This document shows, piece by piece, positions 1 through 6,177 of a DNA stretch of 8,635 nt. A program made the position numbers and the translations under genes. The first letter of the stretch is position 1. Each line of letters opens with the position of its first letter. The notes beneath the pieces were generated by a model. That model had not been told where the DNA came from, did no database searches, and worked only from the letters and a program-made list of their open reading frames with translations. The stretch lies in assembly GCA_003142435.1 (NCBI GenBank), contig PLMI01000112.1, positions 1-8,635 on the forward strand. The letters run 5' to 3'. Origin of the DNA: Coxiellaceae bacterium. Its GTDB lineage: Bacteria > Pseudomonadota > Gammaproteobacteria > UBA9339.

Positions 1-530
1 AGATAGCGCAAAAATTGCACGCTTTACTAGATGTAATCGTAGTGCGGAAACTTGGTGCTCCTTTTCAGCCTGAGTATGCAATTGGTGCTATAGCGCCAAA
101 TGATGTTTTAGTTTTAAACGATGAGGCAAAATTTTATTGGCAATCCGACGAATCAGTTCTGCAAGAAATAGTAAGCAAGGAAAAAGTGGAAATGGAGCGA
201 CGCATAAAGTTTTATCGCGGCAATAACAAGGCGTTAGATATTGCAGGTCGGGTTGTGGTCATCGTAGATGATGGAGTTGCTACAGGGCAAAGTGCGTTAG
301 CGGCCATAAAATCAGTGCGAAAGCTAAAGCCCGCCAAAATAATTTTTGCAGTTCCGGTAGGAGCAAAAGATTCATTGGCAGTTATAAAAAAAGAAGTTGA
401 TGAGGTAATTTGTTTGGCAACTCCGACTCCTTTTAGCGCGGTTGGTATTTGGTATGCAAGATTTGATCAGACGGAAGATGCAGAAGTCATATTGTTATTG
501 GAAAAAAATAGACAGGGTTTTCGTAAATAA
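1..530 (+). CDS. Phosphoribosyltransferase-family protein, 5' end outside window
   Basis: This is the C-terminal part of a type I phosphoribosyltransferase (PRTase) fold protein. The reading frame is open from base 3 (I-A-Q-K-L-H...) and the TTG at 15 lies inside the family's conserved 'LDVIVVRKLGAP' region, so the true start is upstream of the window; by family length I estimate about 40-50 residues are missing. The PRPP-binding signature is at bases 255-290 (VVIVDDGVATGQS, with the acidic pair and the TG loop). 'PEYAIGAIA' and the C-terminal 'PTPFSAVGIWY' also match the uncharacterised PRTase group often annotated only as 'phosphoribosyltransferase'. This is not ComF, Apt, Hpt or PyrE by sequence feel, and the natural substrate of this group is unknown to me. 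The stop is TAA at 528-530. hemW follows 50 bp later on the same strand; whether they are cotranscribed cannot be told. Confidence 0.85.
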   Translation, partial: IAQKLHALLDVIVVRKLGAPFQPEYAIGAIAPNDVLVLNDEAKFYWQSDESVLQEIVSKEKVEMERRIKFYRGNNKALDIAGRVVVIVDDGVATGQSALAAIKSVRKLKPAKIIFAVPVGAKDSLAVIKKEVDEVICLATPTPFSAVGIWYARFDQTEDAEVILLLEKNRQGFRK

Positions 531-580
531 TATTTCTCTGTATTCAATGCGGCCTAATTTGTGATACGAAAGGTAAAAAT

Positions 581-1744
581 ATGAACAATATACTAACAAC
601 AACTCCTTTAAGTTTATACATACATATCCCATGGTGTACACGCAAATGTCCTTATTGCGATTTTAATTCTTATGAAGTTAAAGCAGCTCCAATTGAGAAT
701 TATATCGAAGCTATGATTTCAGATCTTAAACAGGATTCTGTAAGAGTTGCAAATAGACCTTTGCTTAGCATATATATTGGAGGCGGAACGCCCAGCTTAT
801 TGTCAGCTAAAACATTTGATAAGCTTTTAACGGCAATACGTAATATTTTCGATTTCGGGAAGAATATTGAAATATCAATAGAAGCTAATCCTGGTACTAT
901 TGATAAGCAGAAATGCATCGATTATAAAAACATCGGAATTAACAGATTATCGTTAGGTGTGCAAAGTTTTCAGGATGATAAATTATTTTCTTTGGGCAGA
1001 ATACATAATGCTCAAGTTGCACTTGAGACCATAAATTACGCTTTAGATGCAGGCTTTGATAACTTAAATATTGACATCATGTTTGGAATTCCCGGGCAAA
1101 CACTGGAAGATGCAATATTTGATGTAAATAAAGCTATTTCTTTAAACGTTCCTCATATATCGTGGTATCAGCTTACAATAGAGCCTAAGACTCCTTTTTA
1201 TACTAATCCACCGGTTTTGCCGAATGAAGACGTGATCATGAAAATTCGAACTGCTGGCCACAAATTATTCGAAGAACATAAATATAAACAATACGAAGTT
1301 TCTGCATACTGTAAAGCTAAAAAGTACCAATGCAAACATAATGTAAACTACTGGGAGTTTGGAGATTACTTGGGAGTAGGTGCTGGTGCTCACGGCAAAA
1401 TAACTGATTTGGCGGCAAAAAAAATCATTCGCACAGCTAAAAAAGCAAATCCAGATGATTATTTGACTGCAGACAAGATGTCTCTGTCTTTGTTGGCGGA
1501 AGAAAGAGTGATGACCGAAAAAGAATTACCTGTGGAATTCATGATGAATGCCTTACGTTTATATCGAGATATACCTATTTCTTTATTTACAGAGCGGACC
1601 GGCTTAAGTGTTGACGTTATAATGGAAAATTTAAAAAAAGCAGAAGAACTGAAGTTAATTAAATTAAATGATAAAAAAATAACGACGACAAAGAAAGGCA
1701 AGGAATTTTTAAATGACTTGCTGGAGATTTTTGCGAATATATAA
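581..1744 (+). CDS. hemW: Radical SAM family heme chaperone HemW
   Basis: HemW is a radical-SAM-fold protein that binds heme and passes it to hemoproteins; it was long misannotated as oxygen-independent coproporphyrinogen III oxidase. The 387 residues fit the family (about 380). The 4Fe-4S motif is C19-x3-C23-x2-C26 followed by D27-F28, so the extra cysteine of true HemN (CxxxCxxCxC) is absent, which favours HemW. Other marks are GGGTPSLL at 67-74 (SAM-binding glycine motif), 'EANPGT', 'NRLSLGVQSF', 'DIMFGIPGQT', and the HemW-specific H253-N-V-N-Y-W258 motif linked to heme binding, followed by 'YLGVGAGAHG'. The C-terminal winged-helix-like domain is complete. The ATG start has AAAGG seven bases upstream and puts the Cys motif at the usual distance from the N-terminus. 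It is convergent with the minus-strand ATPase gene, with only 20 bp between the stop codons. Confidence 0.94.
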   Translation: MNNILTTTPLSLYIHIPWCTRKCPYCDFNSYEVKAAPIENYIEAMISDLKQDSVRVANRPLLSIYIGGGTPSLLSAKTFDKLLTAIRNIFDFGKNIEISIEANPGTIDKQKCIDYKNIGINRLSLGVQSFQDDKLFSLGRIHNAQVALETINYALDAGFDNLNIDIMFGIPGQTLEDAIFDVNKAISLNVPHISWYQLTIEPKTPFYTNPPVLPNEDVIMKIRTAGHKLFEEHKYKQYEVSAYCKAKKYQCKHNVNYWEFGDYLGVGAGAHGKITDLAAKKIIRTAKKANPDDYLTADKMSLSLLAEERVMTEKELPVEFMMNALRLYRDIPISLFTERTGLSVDVIMENLKKAEELKLIKLNDKKITTTKKGKEFLNDLLEIFANI

Positions 1745-1757
1745 AGAGGCAGATTTA

Positions 1758-1783
1758 TCCCTTTTTAATTAGTCCCTTTTAAT
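1758..1783. repeat. Short imperfect tandem repeat at convergent gene ends
   Basis: TCCCTTTTTAAT (1758-1769) is followed after three bases by TCCCTTTTAAT (1773-1783), differing by one T. The first copy spans the minus-strand ATPase stop codon (1765-1767) and the second lies in its last codons. It sits just after the hemW stop. I see no stable hairpin here, so it is not a clear terminator. It could be a slippage product or chance in AT-rich DNA. Confidence 0.4.
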
Positions 1784-3069
1784 AATTCACTGAGAAGCAG
1801 AAGTAAGGTAGTTAGATTTTCCATTGGAATAAAATGTACTGATGTGTTTTCAAATACTTTTTCGTCAATGTAGTTTTTAGTTATTACTACTCCGTGTTTT
1901 GGTTGATAAGCCTGTAAAAAAGATCGAAAACTTCGTGTAATAGTCGCATGTTTAAAATTACTGTATTTTACCTCAATTGGAATTATATTATTACTATTCG
2001 TTATTACAAAATCCACTTCTGCGCCAGCTGTAGTGCGCCAAAAGTTAATATTGAAGTTGAGAAAATTTTGTGTTTTGAATTTATATAATTCTTGAAACAC
2101 TGCGCTTTCTACTAATAATCCTAAATCAGTTCTCATTTCTAAAGAATTAAAGTTATTGAGTGCTTGATTTCTAAAACCGTTATCTATGAAGAAATAAATC
2201 GGATTCGAGGTGATTTCTGCTCGTTTATTACCAACGAATGGTTTTATAGAATATAAAATATAGGTTTTTTCCAATTTATCGAGGTAATTGTAAATTGTAG
2301 AAGTGCTTACCTGGCAGTCAGAACTTAGTTTACTGTAATTCACCAATTGCCCGGAACTGTGCGCAACTAATGTAATTAATTTTTGCATGATATCAGGCTT
2401 GCCAATTTTCAAAATTTCGATCAGATCTTTGTTTACATAATCTTGGTATAGCTGCTGCAAAAGTATTGACTTGTTAGTTTGTTGGACTATTTGTGGATAA
2501 CAGCCGTAAGTTAATAAATCATACATGTTTATATTTGAATTATTTTTTAATTCCAGATAACTTAGAGGTAATACTAATGATTCTATTTGACGACCGGTTA
2601 GATGCTCCTGGATTTTACTTTTTATTTCCAATTGAGATGATCCAGATGCAATCATTTTTATGTTTAATTGCAAGTCTGCAATGATTTTTAATAGTAATCC
2701 AGGATTCTCAAGGCGTTGTGCTTCATCAATAAATAAAATAGGTTTTTGAATTTTAAATTGTTGTAAAGCTTGATGAATGAAATTCGGATTTTCCAGCCAG
2801 CGGCGTATTTCTAAATAATCACAGTTTAAATAAAGTAAATTAGAGAACTTTTTTTCATTGATTAAGTGTTGACATAAATATTTACCTAAAGTTGTTTTTC
2901 CGGCGCGCCTGGGCCCTGTTAGAATTAACCATAAATTATCCCAATCGGGAAGAAGTAACTTTTGTGTTTGAAGGCGTTGTATGTAGCTGTCCAAAGATAA
3001 AATATGCGCTTTTGGATCAGATAGCCAAGGGTTTGAGGTATAAATTTGCTGAATCAGGGCTGCGTACAT
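1765..3069 (-). CDS. AAA family ATPase with DUF4143-type C-terminal domain
   Basis: This 434-residue protein has the architecture of the widespread AAA_14 + DUF4143 ATPases, whose physiological role is unknown. The Walker A is G52-P-R-R-A-G-K58-T59 and the Walker B is 'ILFIDEAQR' with D115-E116. A sensor-1-like 'IASGSS' follows, then 'EHLTGRQIESLVLPLSYLEL', typical of the family. A winged-helix-like stretch ('SSDCQVSTSTIYNYLDKLEKTYIL') links to the C-terminal DUF4143 region. That region ends in a PD-(D/E)xK-like pattern: 'GAEVDF' with E351 and D353, then E366-V-K368, so a nuclease-type fold is possible though activity is unproven. The ATG start is preceded on the minus strand by AAGG at an 8-base gap. 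It is the only gene on the minus strand here and sits alone between hemW and udg, with no partner antitoxin or toxin gene beside it. Family members spread horizontally, and I suspect insertion here. Confidence 0.88.
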   Translation of the reverse strand: MYAALIQQIYTSNPWLSDPKAHILSLDSYIQRLQTQKLLLPDWDNLWLILTGPRRAGKTTLGKYLCQHLINEKKFSNLLYLNCDYLEIRRWLENPNFIHQALQQFKIQKPILFIDEAQRLENPGLLLKIIADLQLNIKMIASGSSQLEIKSKIQEHLTGRQIESLVLPLSYLELKNNSNINMYDLLTYGCYPQIVQQTNKSILLQQLYQDYVNKDLIEILKIGKPDIMQKLITLVAHSSGQLVNYSKLSSDCQVSTSTIYNYLDKLEKTYILYSIKPFVGNKRAEITSNPIYFFIDNGFRNQALNNFNSLEMRTDLGLLVESAVFQELYKFKTQNFLNFNINFWRTTAGAEVDFVITNSNNIIPIEVKYSNFKHATITRSFRSFLQAYQPKHGVVITKNYIDEKVFENTSVHFIPMENLTTLLLLLSELLKGTN

Positions 3070-3071
3070 GG

Positions 3072-3088
3072 AATTAACCTTGTTAATT
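3072..3088. promoter_or_regulatory. Inverted repeat enclosing the ATPase ribosome binding site
   Basis: AATTAAC-CTT-GTTAATT is a perfect 7-bp inverted repeat with a 3-nt spacer, ending two bases upstream of the minus-strand ATPase start codon (3067-3069). Read on the minus strand, the Shine-Dalgarno-like AAGG falls in the spacer and first base of the second arm. It could be a repressor operator or an RNA hairpin that limits translation. The arms are AT-rich and short, so chance is possible. Confidence 0.35.
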
Positions 3089-3108
3089 TAACTTTTAGGA
3101 TATATAAA
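3080..3108 (+). promoter_or_regulatory. Possible sigma-70-like promoter for the udg-glmU-arnD-murG block
   Basis: TTGTTA at 3080-3085 and TATAAA at 3103-3108 are spaced by 17 bases, a reasonable match to -35/-10 boxes. This would give a leader of about 110 nt before the udg start at 3228. It is the best plus-strand candidate in the 158-bp divergent gap. The -35 half overlaps the inverted repeat at 3072-3088, so a protein bound there could affect both directions. On the minus strand TATACT (complement of 3116-3121) could be a -10 for the ATPase gene, but it lacks a good -35. AT-rich DNA throws up such boxes readily. Confidence 0.3.
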
Positions 3109-3227
3109 CAAGGATAGTATATTTTTTCACTTTTTGCAAAAAAACTATGGAAGTGTTCTCCAGCCCTGGTTTTCGTGGCTATGGCCTAGTTTTGGTTTAA
3201 CTATTTTTTCTGCTATGCTATTCCATT

Positions 3228-3893
3228 ATGAACGTAAAAGAACAGTATTTGGAGATGATGGGAATCGAGGTTTGGAAAATGAAAAATACTCAAAATACCC
3301 AAAGCCAAGGCGAGATATTGTCCTCCAGTAGTGAAATTACCTGGGATTCACTGCGAAGGCAAGTTGCAAACTGTACTCTTTGTGATTTGTGTAAAACGCG
3401 CACCAATATTGTTTTTGGTGTTGGTAATGAGAATGCAGATGTGTTGTTTATAGGAGAAGCTCCAGGTGAAAATGAAGATTTGCAGGGAGAACCATTTGTT
3501 GGAAGAGCTGGTATGCTATTAAACGAGATGATTCGCTCGTTAAGATTAGAGCGAAAAGACGTTTATATAGCAAATATTTTAAAATGCCGGCCCCCGCGAA
3601 ATCGAGACCCGCTTCCCTTGGAAATAGATTTATGCACTCCTTATTTAAAAAAACAAATTGCTTTGCTAAAACCGAAAATAATTATTGCGGTTGGAAGAGT
3701 TGCAGCACATCATTTATTAAATACAGAAGAATCGATGGGCAGATTACGCGGCAGGCAATATACTTATGGTGATTTCGCCACGCCGCTTTTTGTAATTTAT
3801 CATCCGGCATATTTGTTGCGCTCACCAAGCGAGAAGGGTAAAGCTTACGAAGATTTAAAACATATTTACAAATTTTTACAAAATAAACTATGA
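3228..3893 (+). CDS. udg: Family 4 (Fe-S) uracil-DNA glycosylase
   Basis: This is a type-4 uracil-DNA glycosylase, a base-excision repair enzyme that removes uracil from DNA and carries a 4Fe-4S cluster. Cluster ligands are visible as C49-x2-C52 and C120-x15-C136, the family pattern; C55 is an extra cysteine. Motif 1 is G76-E-A-P-G80 followed by 'QGEPFVGRAG' (86-95), and motif 2 is 'HPAYLLR' beginning at H192. 221 residues fits proteobacterial members. I chose the ATG at 3228 because it retains 'YLEMMGIEVW', a lead-in seen in gammaproteobacterial homologues. No Shine-Dalgarno precedes it, and in-frame ATGs at 3255 and 3258 next to GGAG are alternatives that would lose nine or ten residues. 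The frame is closed upstream by TAA at 3198. The stop overlaps the glmU start (ATGA at 3890-3893), implying one transcript. Confidence 0.92.
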   Translation: MNVKEQYLEMMGIEVWKMKNTQNTQSQGEILSSSSEITWDSLRRQVANCTLCDLCKTRTNIVFGVGNENADVLFIGEAPGENEDLQGEPFVGRAGMLLNEMIRSLRLERKDVYIANILKCRPPRNRDPLPLEIDLCTPYLKKQIALLKPKIIIAVGRVAAHHLLNTEESMGRLRGRQYTYGDFATPLFVIYHPAYLLRSPSEKGKAYEDLKHIYKFLQNKL

Positions 3894-5263
3894 CATTACA
3901 TATTCTTATTTTAGCCGCTGGTAAGGGCACCAGAATGAATTCAAATTTGCCGAAGTTGATGCAGCCTTTGGCAGGAATTCCGCTATTGGAGCACGTTATT
4001 AAAACGGCTGAGGAGTTAAAGCCCAAAAAAATTCATGTAGTTTACGGCAATGGCAAAGAAGAAGTCGAATCTAAACTTTCCCATTTAAACGTTAATTGGA
4101 TTTATCAAGCAGAACAACTTGGAACTGGACATGCCGTATTGCAAGCCTTGCCCTTTATTGAAGATGAGGCAGATGTTTTGATTTTATTTTGTGACGTTCC
4201 TTTGCTTACGCTAACCACGTTGCAACAATTTTTGCAAGTATTGCAGACCAATTCCATAGGCATATTAACTACAGATTTATTAGAGCCGAGGCATTATGGA
4301 AGAATAATTCGCGATAATTCTGGCGATGTTGTTGGTATAGTTGAATATAAAGATGCTACACAGGAAGAAAAGGAAATTAAGGAAGTAAATAGCGGCATTT
4401 TTGCTGCGAAAGCCAAAGTATTAAAAAAATATCTTCAGTATATTAAGGCAAACAACGCGCAAAAGGAATATTATTTAACTGATATTGTCAAACTGGCTGT
4501 AACGGATGGCTTGCAAGTTAGTGCAGTGAAAACTTTAAATAATGAGGAGATATTAGGAATCAACGATAAGATAGAATTAGCAAATGCTGAAAGAATTTAT
4601 CAGCGTAATTTAGCGCGTGATTTAATGTTGCGCGGTTTAACACTGATTGATCCAAATAGATTTGACGTTCGAGGGAATTTAACTTTTGGCAAAGATGTGA
4701 CTATTGATGTAAATGTAATTGTTGAAGGTGATGTGAAGTTAGGCGATAACGTAATAATTGAACAAAACGTTTATTTAAAGAATGTTGAGATTTATAATAA
4801 TGTTAGAATACGTGCTAATTCTATAGTTGAAGGTGCAATTATCGAAGATAATTGCATAGTGGGCCCCTTTGCAAGAATTCACTCGAAATCGGTTTTGCAT
4901 ACAGCAGCATGTATTGGCAATTTTGTGGAAGTTAAAAATGCAGAGATTGGCAACCGTAGCAAGGCAAAGCACTTAACTTATCTTGGCGATGCATTGATTG
5001 GTGATGATGTTAACGTTGGCGCCGGCGTTATTATTTGTAATTATGATGGAGCAAATAAATATCAGACAGTTATTGAAGACGGTGCCTTTATAGGCTCAGA
5101 TTCACAGTTAGTTGCACCGGTAAAAATCGGTAAAAATAGCTATATTGGAACTGGTTCAACAATTACGCACGATACACCCGAAAATAAGTTGACTGTGGCA
5201 AGGGCGCGTCAAGTAGTGGTTGAACATTGGCAACCGCCTAAAAAAGGGGTAAGAAAAAAATGA
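3890..5263 (+). CDS. glmU: Bifunctional GlmU: GlcN-1-P acetyltransferase / GlcNAc-1-P uridyltransferase
   Basis: GlmU carries out the last two steps to UDP-GlcNAc in the cytoplasm, feeding peptidoglycan and lipopolysaccharide. 457 residues matches E. coli (456). The N-terminal nucleotidyltransferase domain (about 1-225) has 'LAAGKGTRM' at 8-16 with R15 and K22, 'AEQLGTGHA', the metal-binding Asp in 'CDVPL' (usually GDVPL) and Asn in 'LGINDK'. The C-terminal left-handed beta-helix (about 245-435) shows hexapeptide repeats and the acetyltransferase residues K349, catalytic H361, Y364, N375, N384 and K390 by alignment to E. coli. The oddity is H331 where E. coli has R333: the usual 'ARxRPG' reads 'ARIHSK'. 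'GAGTITCNYDG' reads 'GAGVIICNYDG'. The ATG overlaps the udg stop and has no obvious Shine-Dalgarno, so translational coupling is likely. Uridyltransferase activity looks secure; acetyltransferase activity is slightly in doubt. Confidence 0.95.
   Translation: MTLHILILAAGKGTRMNSNLPKLMQPLAGIPLLEHVIKTAEELKPKKIHVVYGNGKEEVESKLSHLNVNWIYQAEQLGTGHAVLQALPFIEDEADVLILFCDVPLLTLTTLQQFLQVLQTNSIGILTTDLLEPRHYGRIIRDNSGDVVGIVEYKDATQEEKEIKEVNSGIFAAKAKVLKKYLQYIKANNAQKEYYLTDIVKLAVTDGLQVSAVKTLNNEEILGINDKIELANAERIYQRNLARDLMLRGLTLIDPNRFDVRGNLTFGKDVTIDVNVIVEGDVKLGDNVIIEQNVYLKNVEIYNNVRIRANSIVEGAIIEDNCIVGPFARIHSKSVLHTAACIGNFVEVKNAEIGNRSKAKHLTYLGDALIGDDVNVGAGVIICNYDGANKYQTVIEDGAFIGSDSQLVAPVKIGKNSYIGTGSTITHDTPENKLTVARARQVVVEHWQPPKKGVRKK
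5244..5249 (+). promoter_or_regulatory. Ribosome binding site of arnD inside glmU
   Basis: AAGGGG lies ten bases before the arnD ATG at 5260, within the final codons of glmU. It supports the overlapping ATGA start over later candidates and shows that arnD can initiate by its own site as well as by coupling to glmU. Confidence 0.6.
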
Positions 5264-6177
5264 AAACTATTTTTTGCTTAAAAGTTGACGTTGATACAGA
5301 ACGGGGTACCAAAATTGGAGTACCTAATCTAGTTTCACTTTTTAAAGAACTTGAAATTCCAGCGACTTTTCTTTTTTCATTAGGCCCAGATAATACGGGA
5401 AAAGCAATAACCAGAATTTTTCGGCCTGGATTTTTGAAAAAAGTCAGTAGAACTAGTGTTATCAGCACTCATGGCATTCGAACGTTATTAAATGGAGTTT
5501 TATTGCCTGCACCGCATATTGGCAAACGCCATGCGGAATTATTGAAACAAGTTAAGGAAGAAGGATTTGAAGTTGGCATTCACTGCTATGATCATTATCG
5601 CTGGCAGGATCACGTTGGCAAAATGAGTTTGGAAGAAGTTTTTTGTGAATTTGCCAAAGCACTTGCAGAATTTCAGCGTATTTTTGGAGTGCCAAGCCGG
5701 GCCGCCGGAGCTCCAGGTTGGCAGGCAAATGAAAAAACTTTAACAGTTTATGATGCAGCTAATTTATTATATGGCAGTGATTGCCGGGGCGAAACTCCCT
5801 TTTTCCCAAAAGTGGGCAATAAGATTTTCAATACGCTGCAAATTCCGACTACTTTACCAACTTTAGATGAACTAGTTGGGTTGCCTGATTATCCGTTAGC
5901 TAAAATTTCTGATAATTACGCGAGCCTTTTGAAAAATAATATTCCAAACGTTATGACAATTCATGCCGAACTAGAAGGCATGAAATATCTAAATTGGTTT
6001 AAAGATTTTTTATTGCTTTTGAAAAAAAGGGACATTGAGTTTAGGACATTAGAATCGGTAGCGCAAAAGTATTTAGCAGAGCGTGAAAAAATACATATTT
6101 GTGAAATGATCCAGGGCGAAGTTCCAAATAGGTCAGGAGCATTGGCTATAGAGTCGCAGGGAGTAGTCTTATTGTGA
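5260..6177 (+). CDS. arnD: ArnD-like undecaprenyl-phosphate amino-sugar deformylase (polysaccharide deacetylase family)
   Basis: This belongs to the NodB/polysaccharide deacetylase fold and resembles ArnD, which removes the formyl group from 4-deoxy-4-formamido-L-arabinose on undecaprenyl phosphate at the inner membrane. Matches along the chain: 'VDVDTERGTKIGVP' (E. coli IDVDTFRGTREGVP; catalytic/metal Asp pair D10 and D12), 'FSLGPDNTG', 'VGIHCYDHYRWQ' (metal-ligand region), 'GAPGWQANEK', 'YGSDCRG', 'QIPTTLPTLDE' and 'TIHAELEG'. 305 residues against about 296 in E. coli, with the C-terminal tail also alignable. The ATG overlaps the glmU stop (ATGA) and has AAGGGG about ten bases upstream. No arnA, B, C, T, E or F is in the window. 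The neighbour is a MurG-like transferase, so the real substrate may be another undecaprenyl-linked amino sugar. I am sure of the family, less of the substrate. Confidence 0.85.
   Translation: MKTIFCLKVDVDTERGTKIGVPNLVSLFKELEIPATFLFSLGPDNTGKAITRIFRPGFLKKVSRTSVISTHGIRTLLNGVLLPAPHIGKRHAELLKQVKEEGFEVGIHCYDHYRWQDHVGKMSLEEVFCEFAKALAEFQRIFGVPSRAAGAPGWQANEKTLTVYDAANLLYGSDCRGETPFFPKVGNKIFNTLQIPTTLPTLDELVGLPDYPLAKISDNYASLLKNNIPNVMTIHAELEGMKYLNWFKDFLLLLKKRDIEFRTLESVAQKYLAEREKIHICEMIQGEVPNRSGALAIESQGVVLL
6158..6163 (+). promoter_or_regulatory. Ribosome binding site of the murG-like gene inside arnD
   Basis: AGGGAG lies ten bases before the GTG at 6174 and decides in favour of this non-ATG start. The start also places the nucleotide-binding glycine loop (residues 9-15) at the usual distance from the N-terminus. 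Confidence 0.6.

Noticed and set aside
531..580. Promoter or terminator between the phosphoribosyltransferase gene and hemW
   Set aside because: No convincing -35/-10 pair and no stable hairpin in the 50 bases; only the AAAGG ribosome site of hemW is clear.
581..1744. Oxygen-independent coproporphyrinogen III oxidase (HemN)
   Set aside because: The motif is CxxxCxxC followed by D-F rather than CxxxCxxCxC, and the HNxxYW heme-binding motif is present, so HemW fits better.
3134..3331. 65-codon plus-strand frame starting at TTG 3134
   Set aside because: Half of it overlaps udg out of frame, there is no ribosome binding site, and the product resembles no known protein; only mentioned as a possible relic.
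3682..4026. 114-codon minus-strand open frame across the udg-glmU junction
   Set aside because: Antisense to two well-supported genes, with no recognisable protein features.
4775..4972. Minus-strand open frame inside glmU (and similar ones within hemW, arnD and murG)
   Set aside because: Shadow frames of real genes with no independent support.
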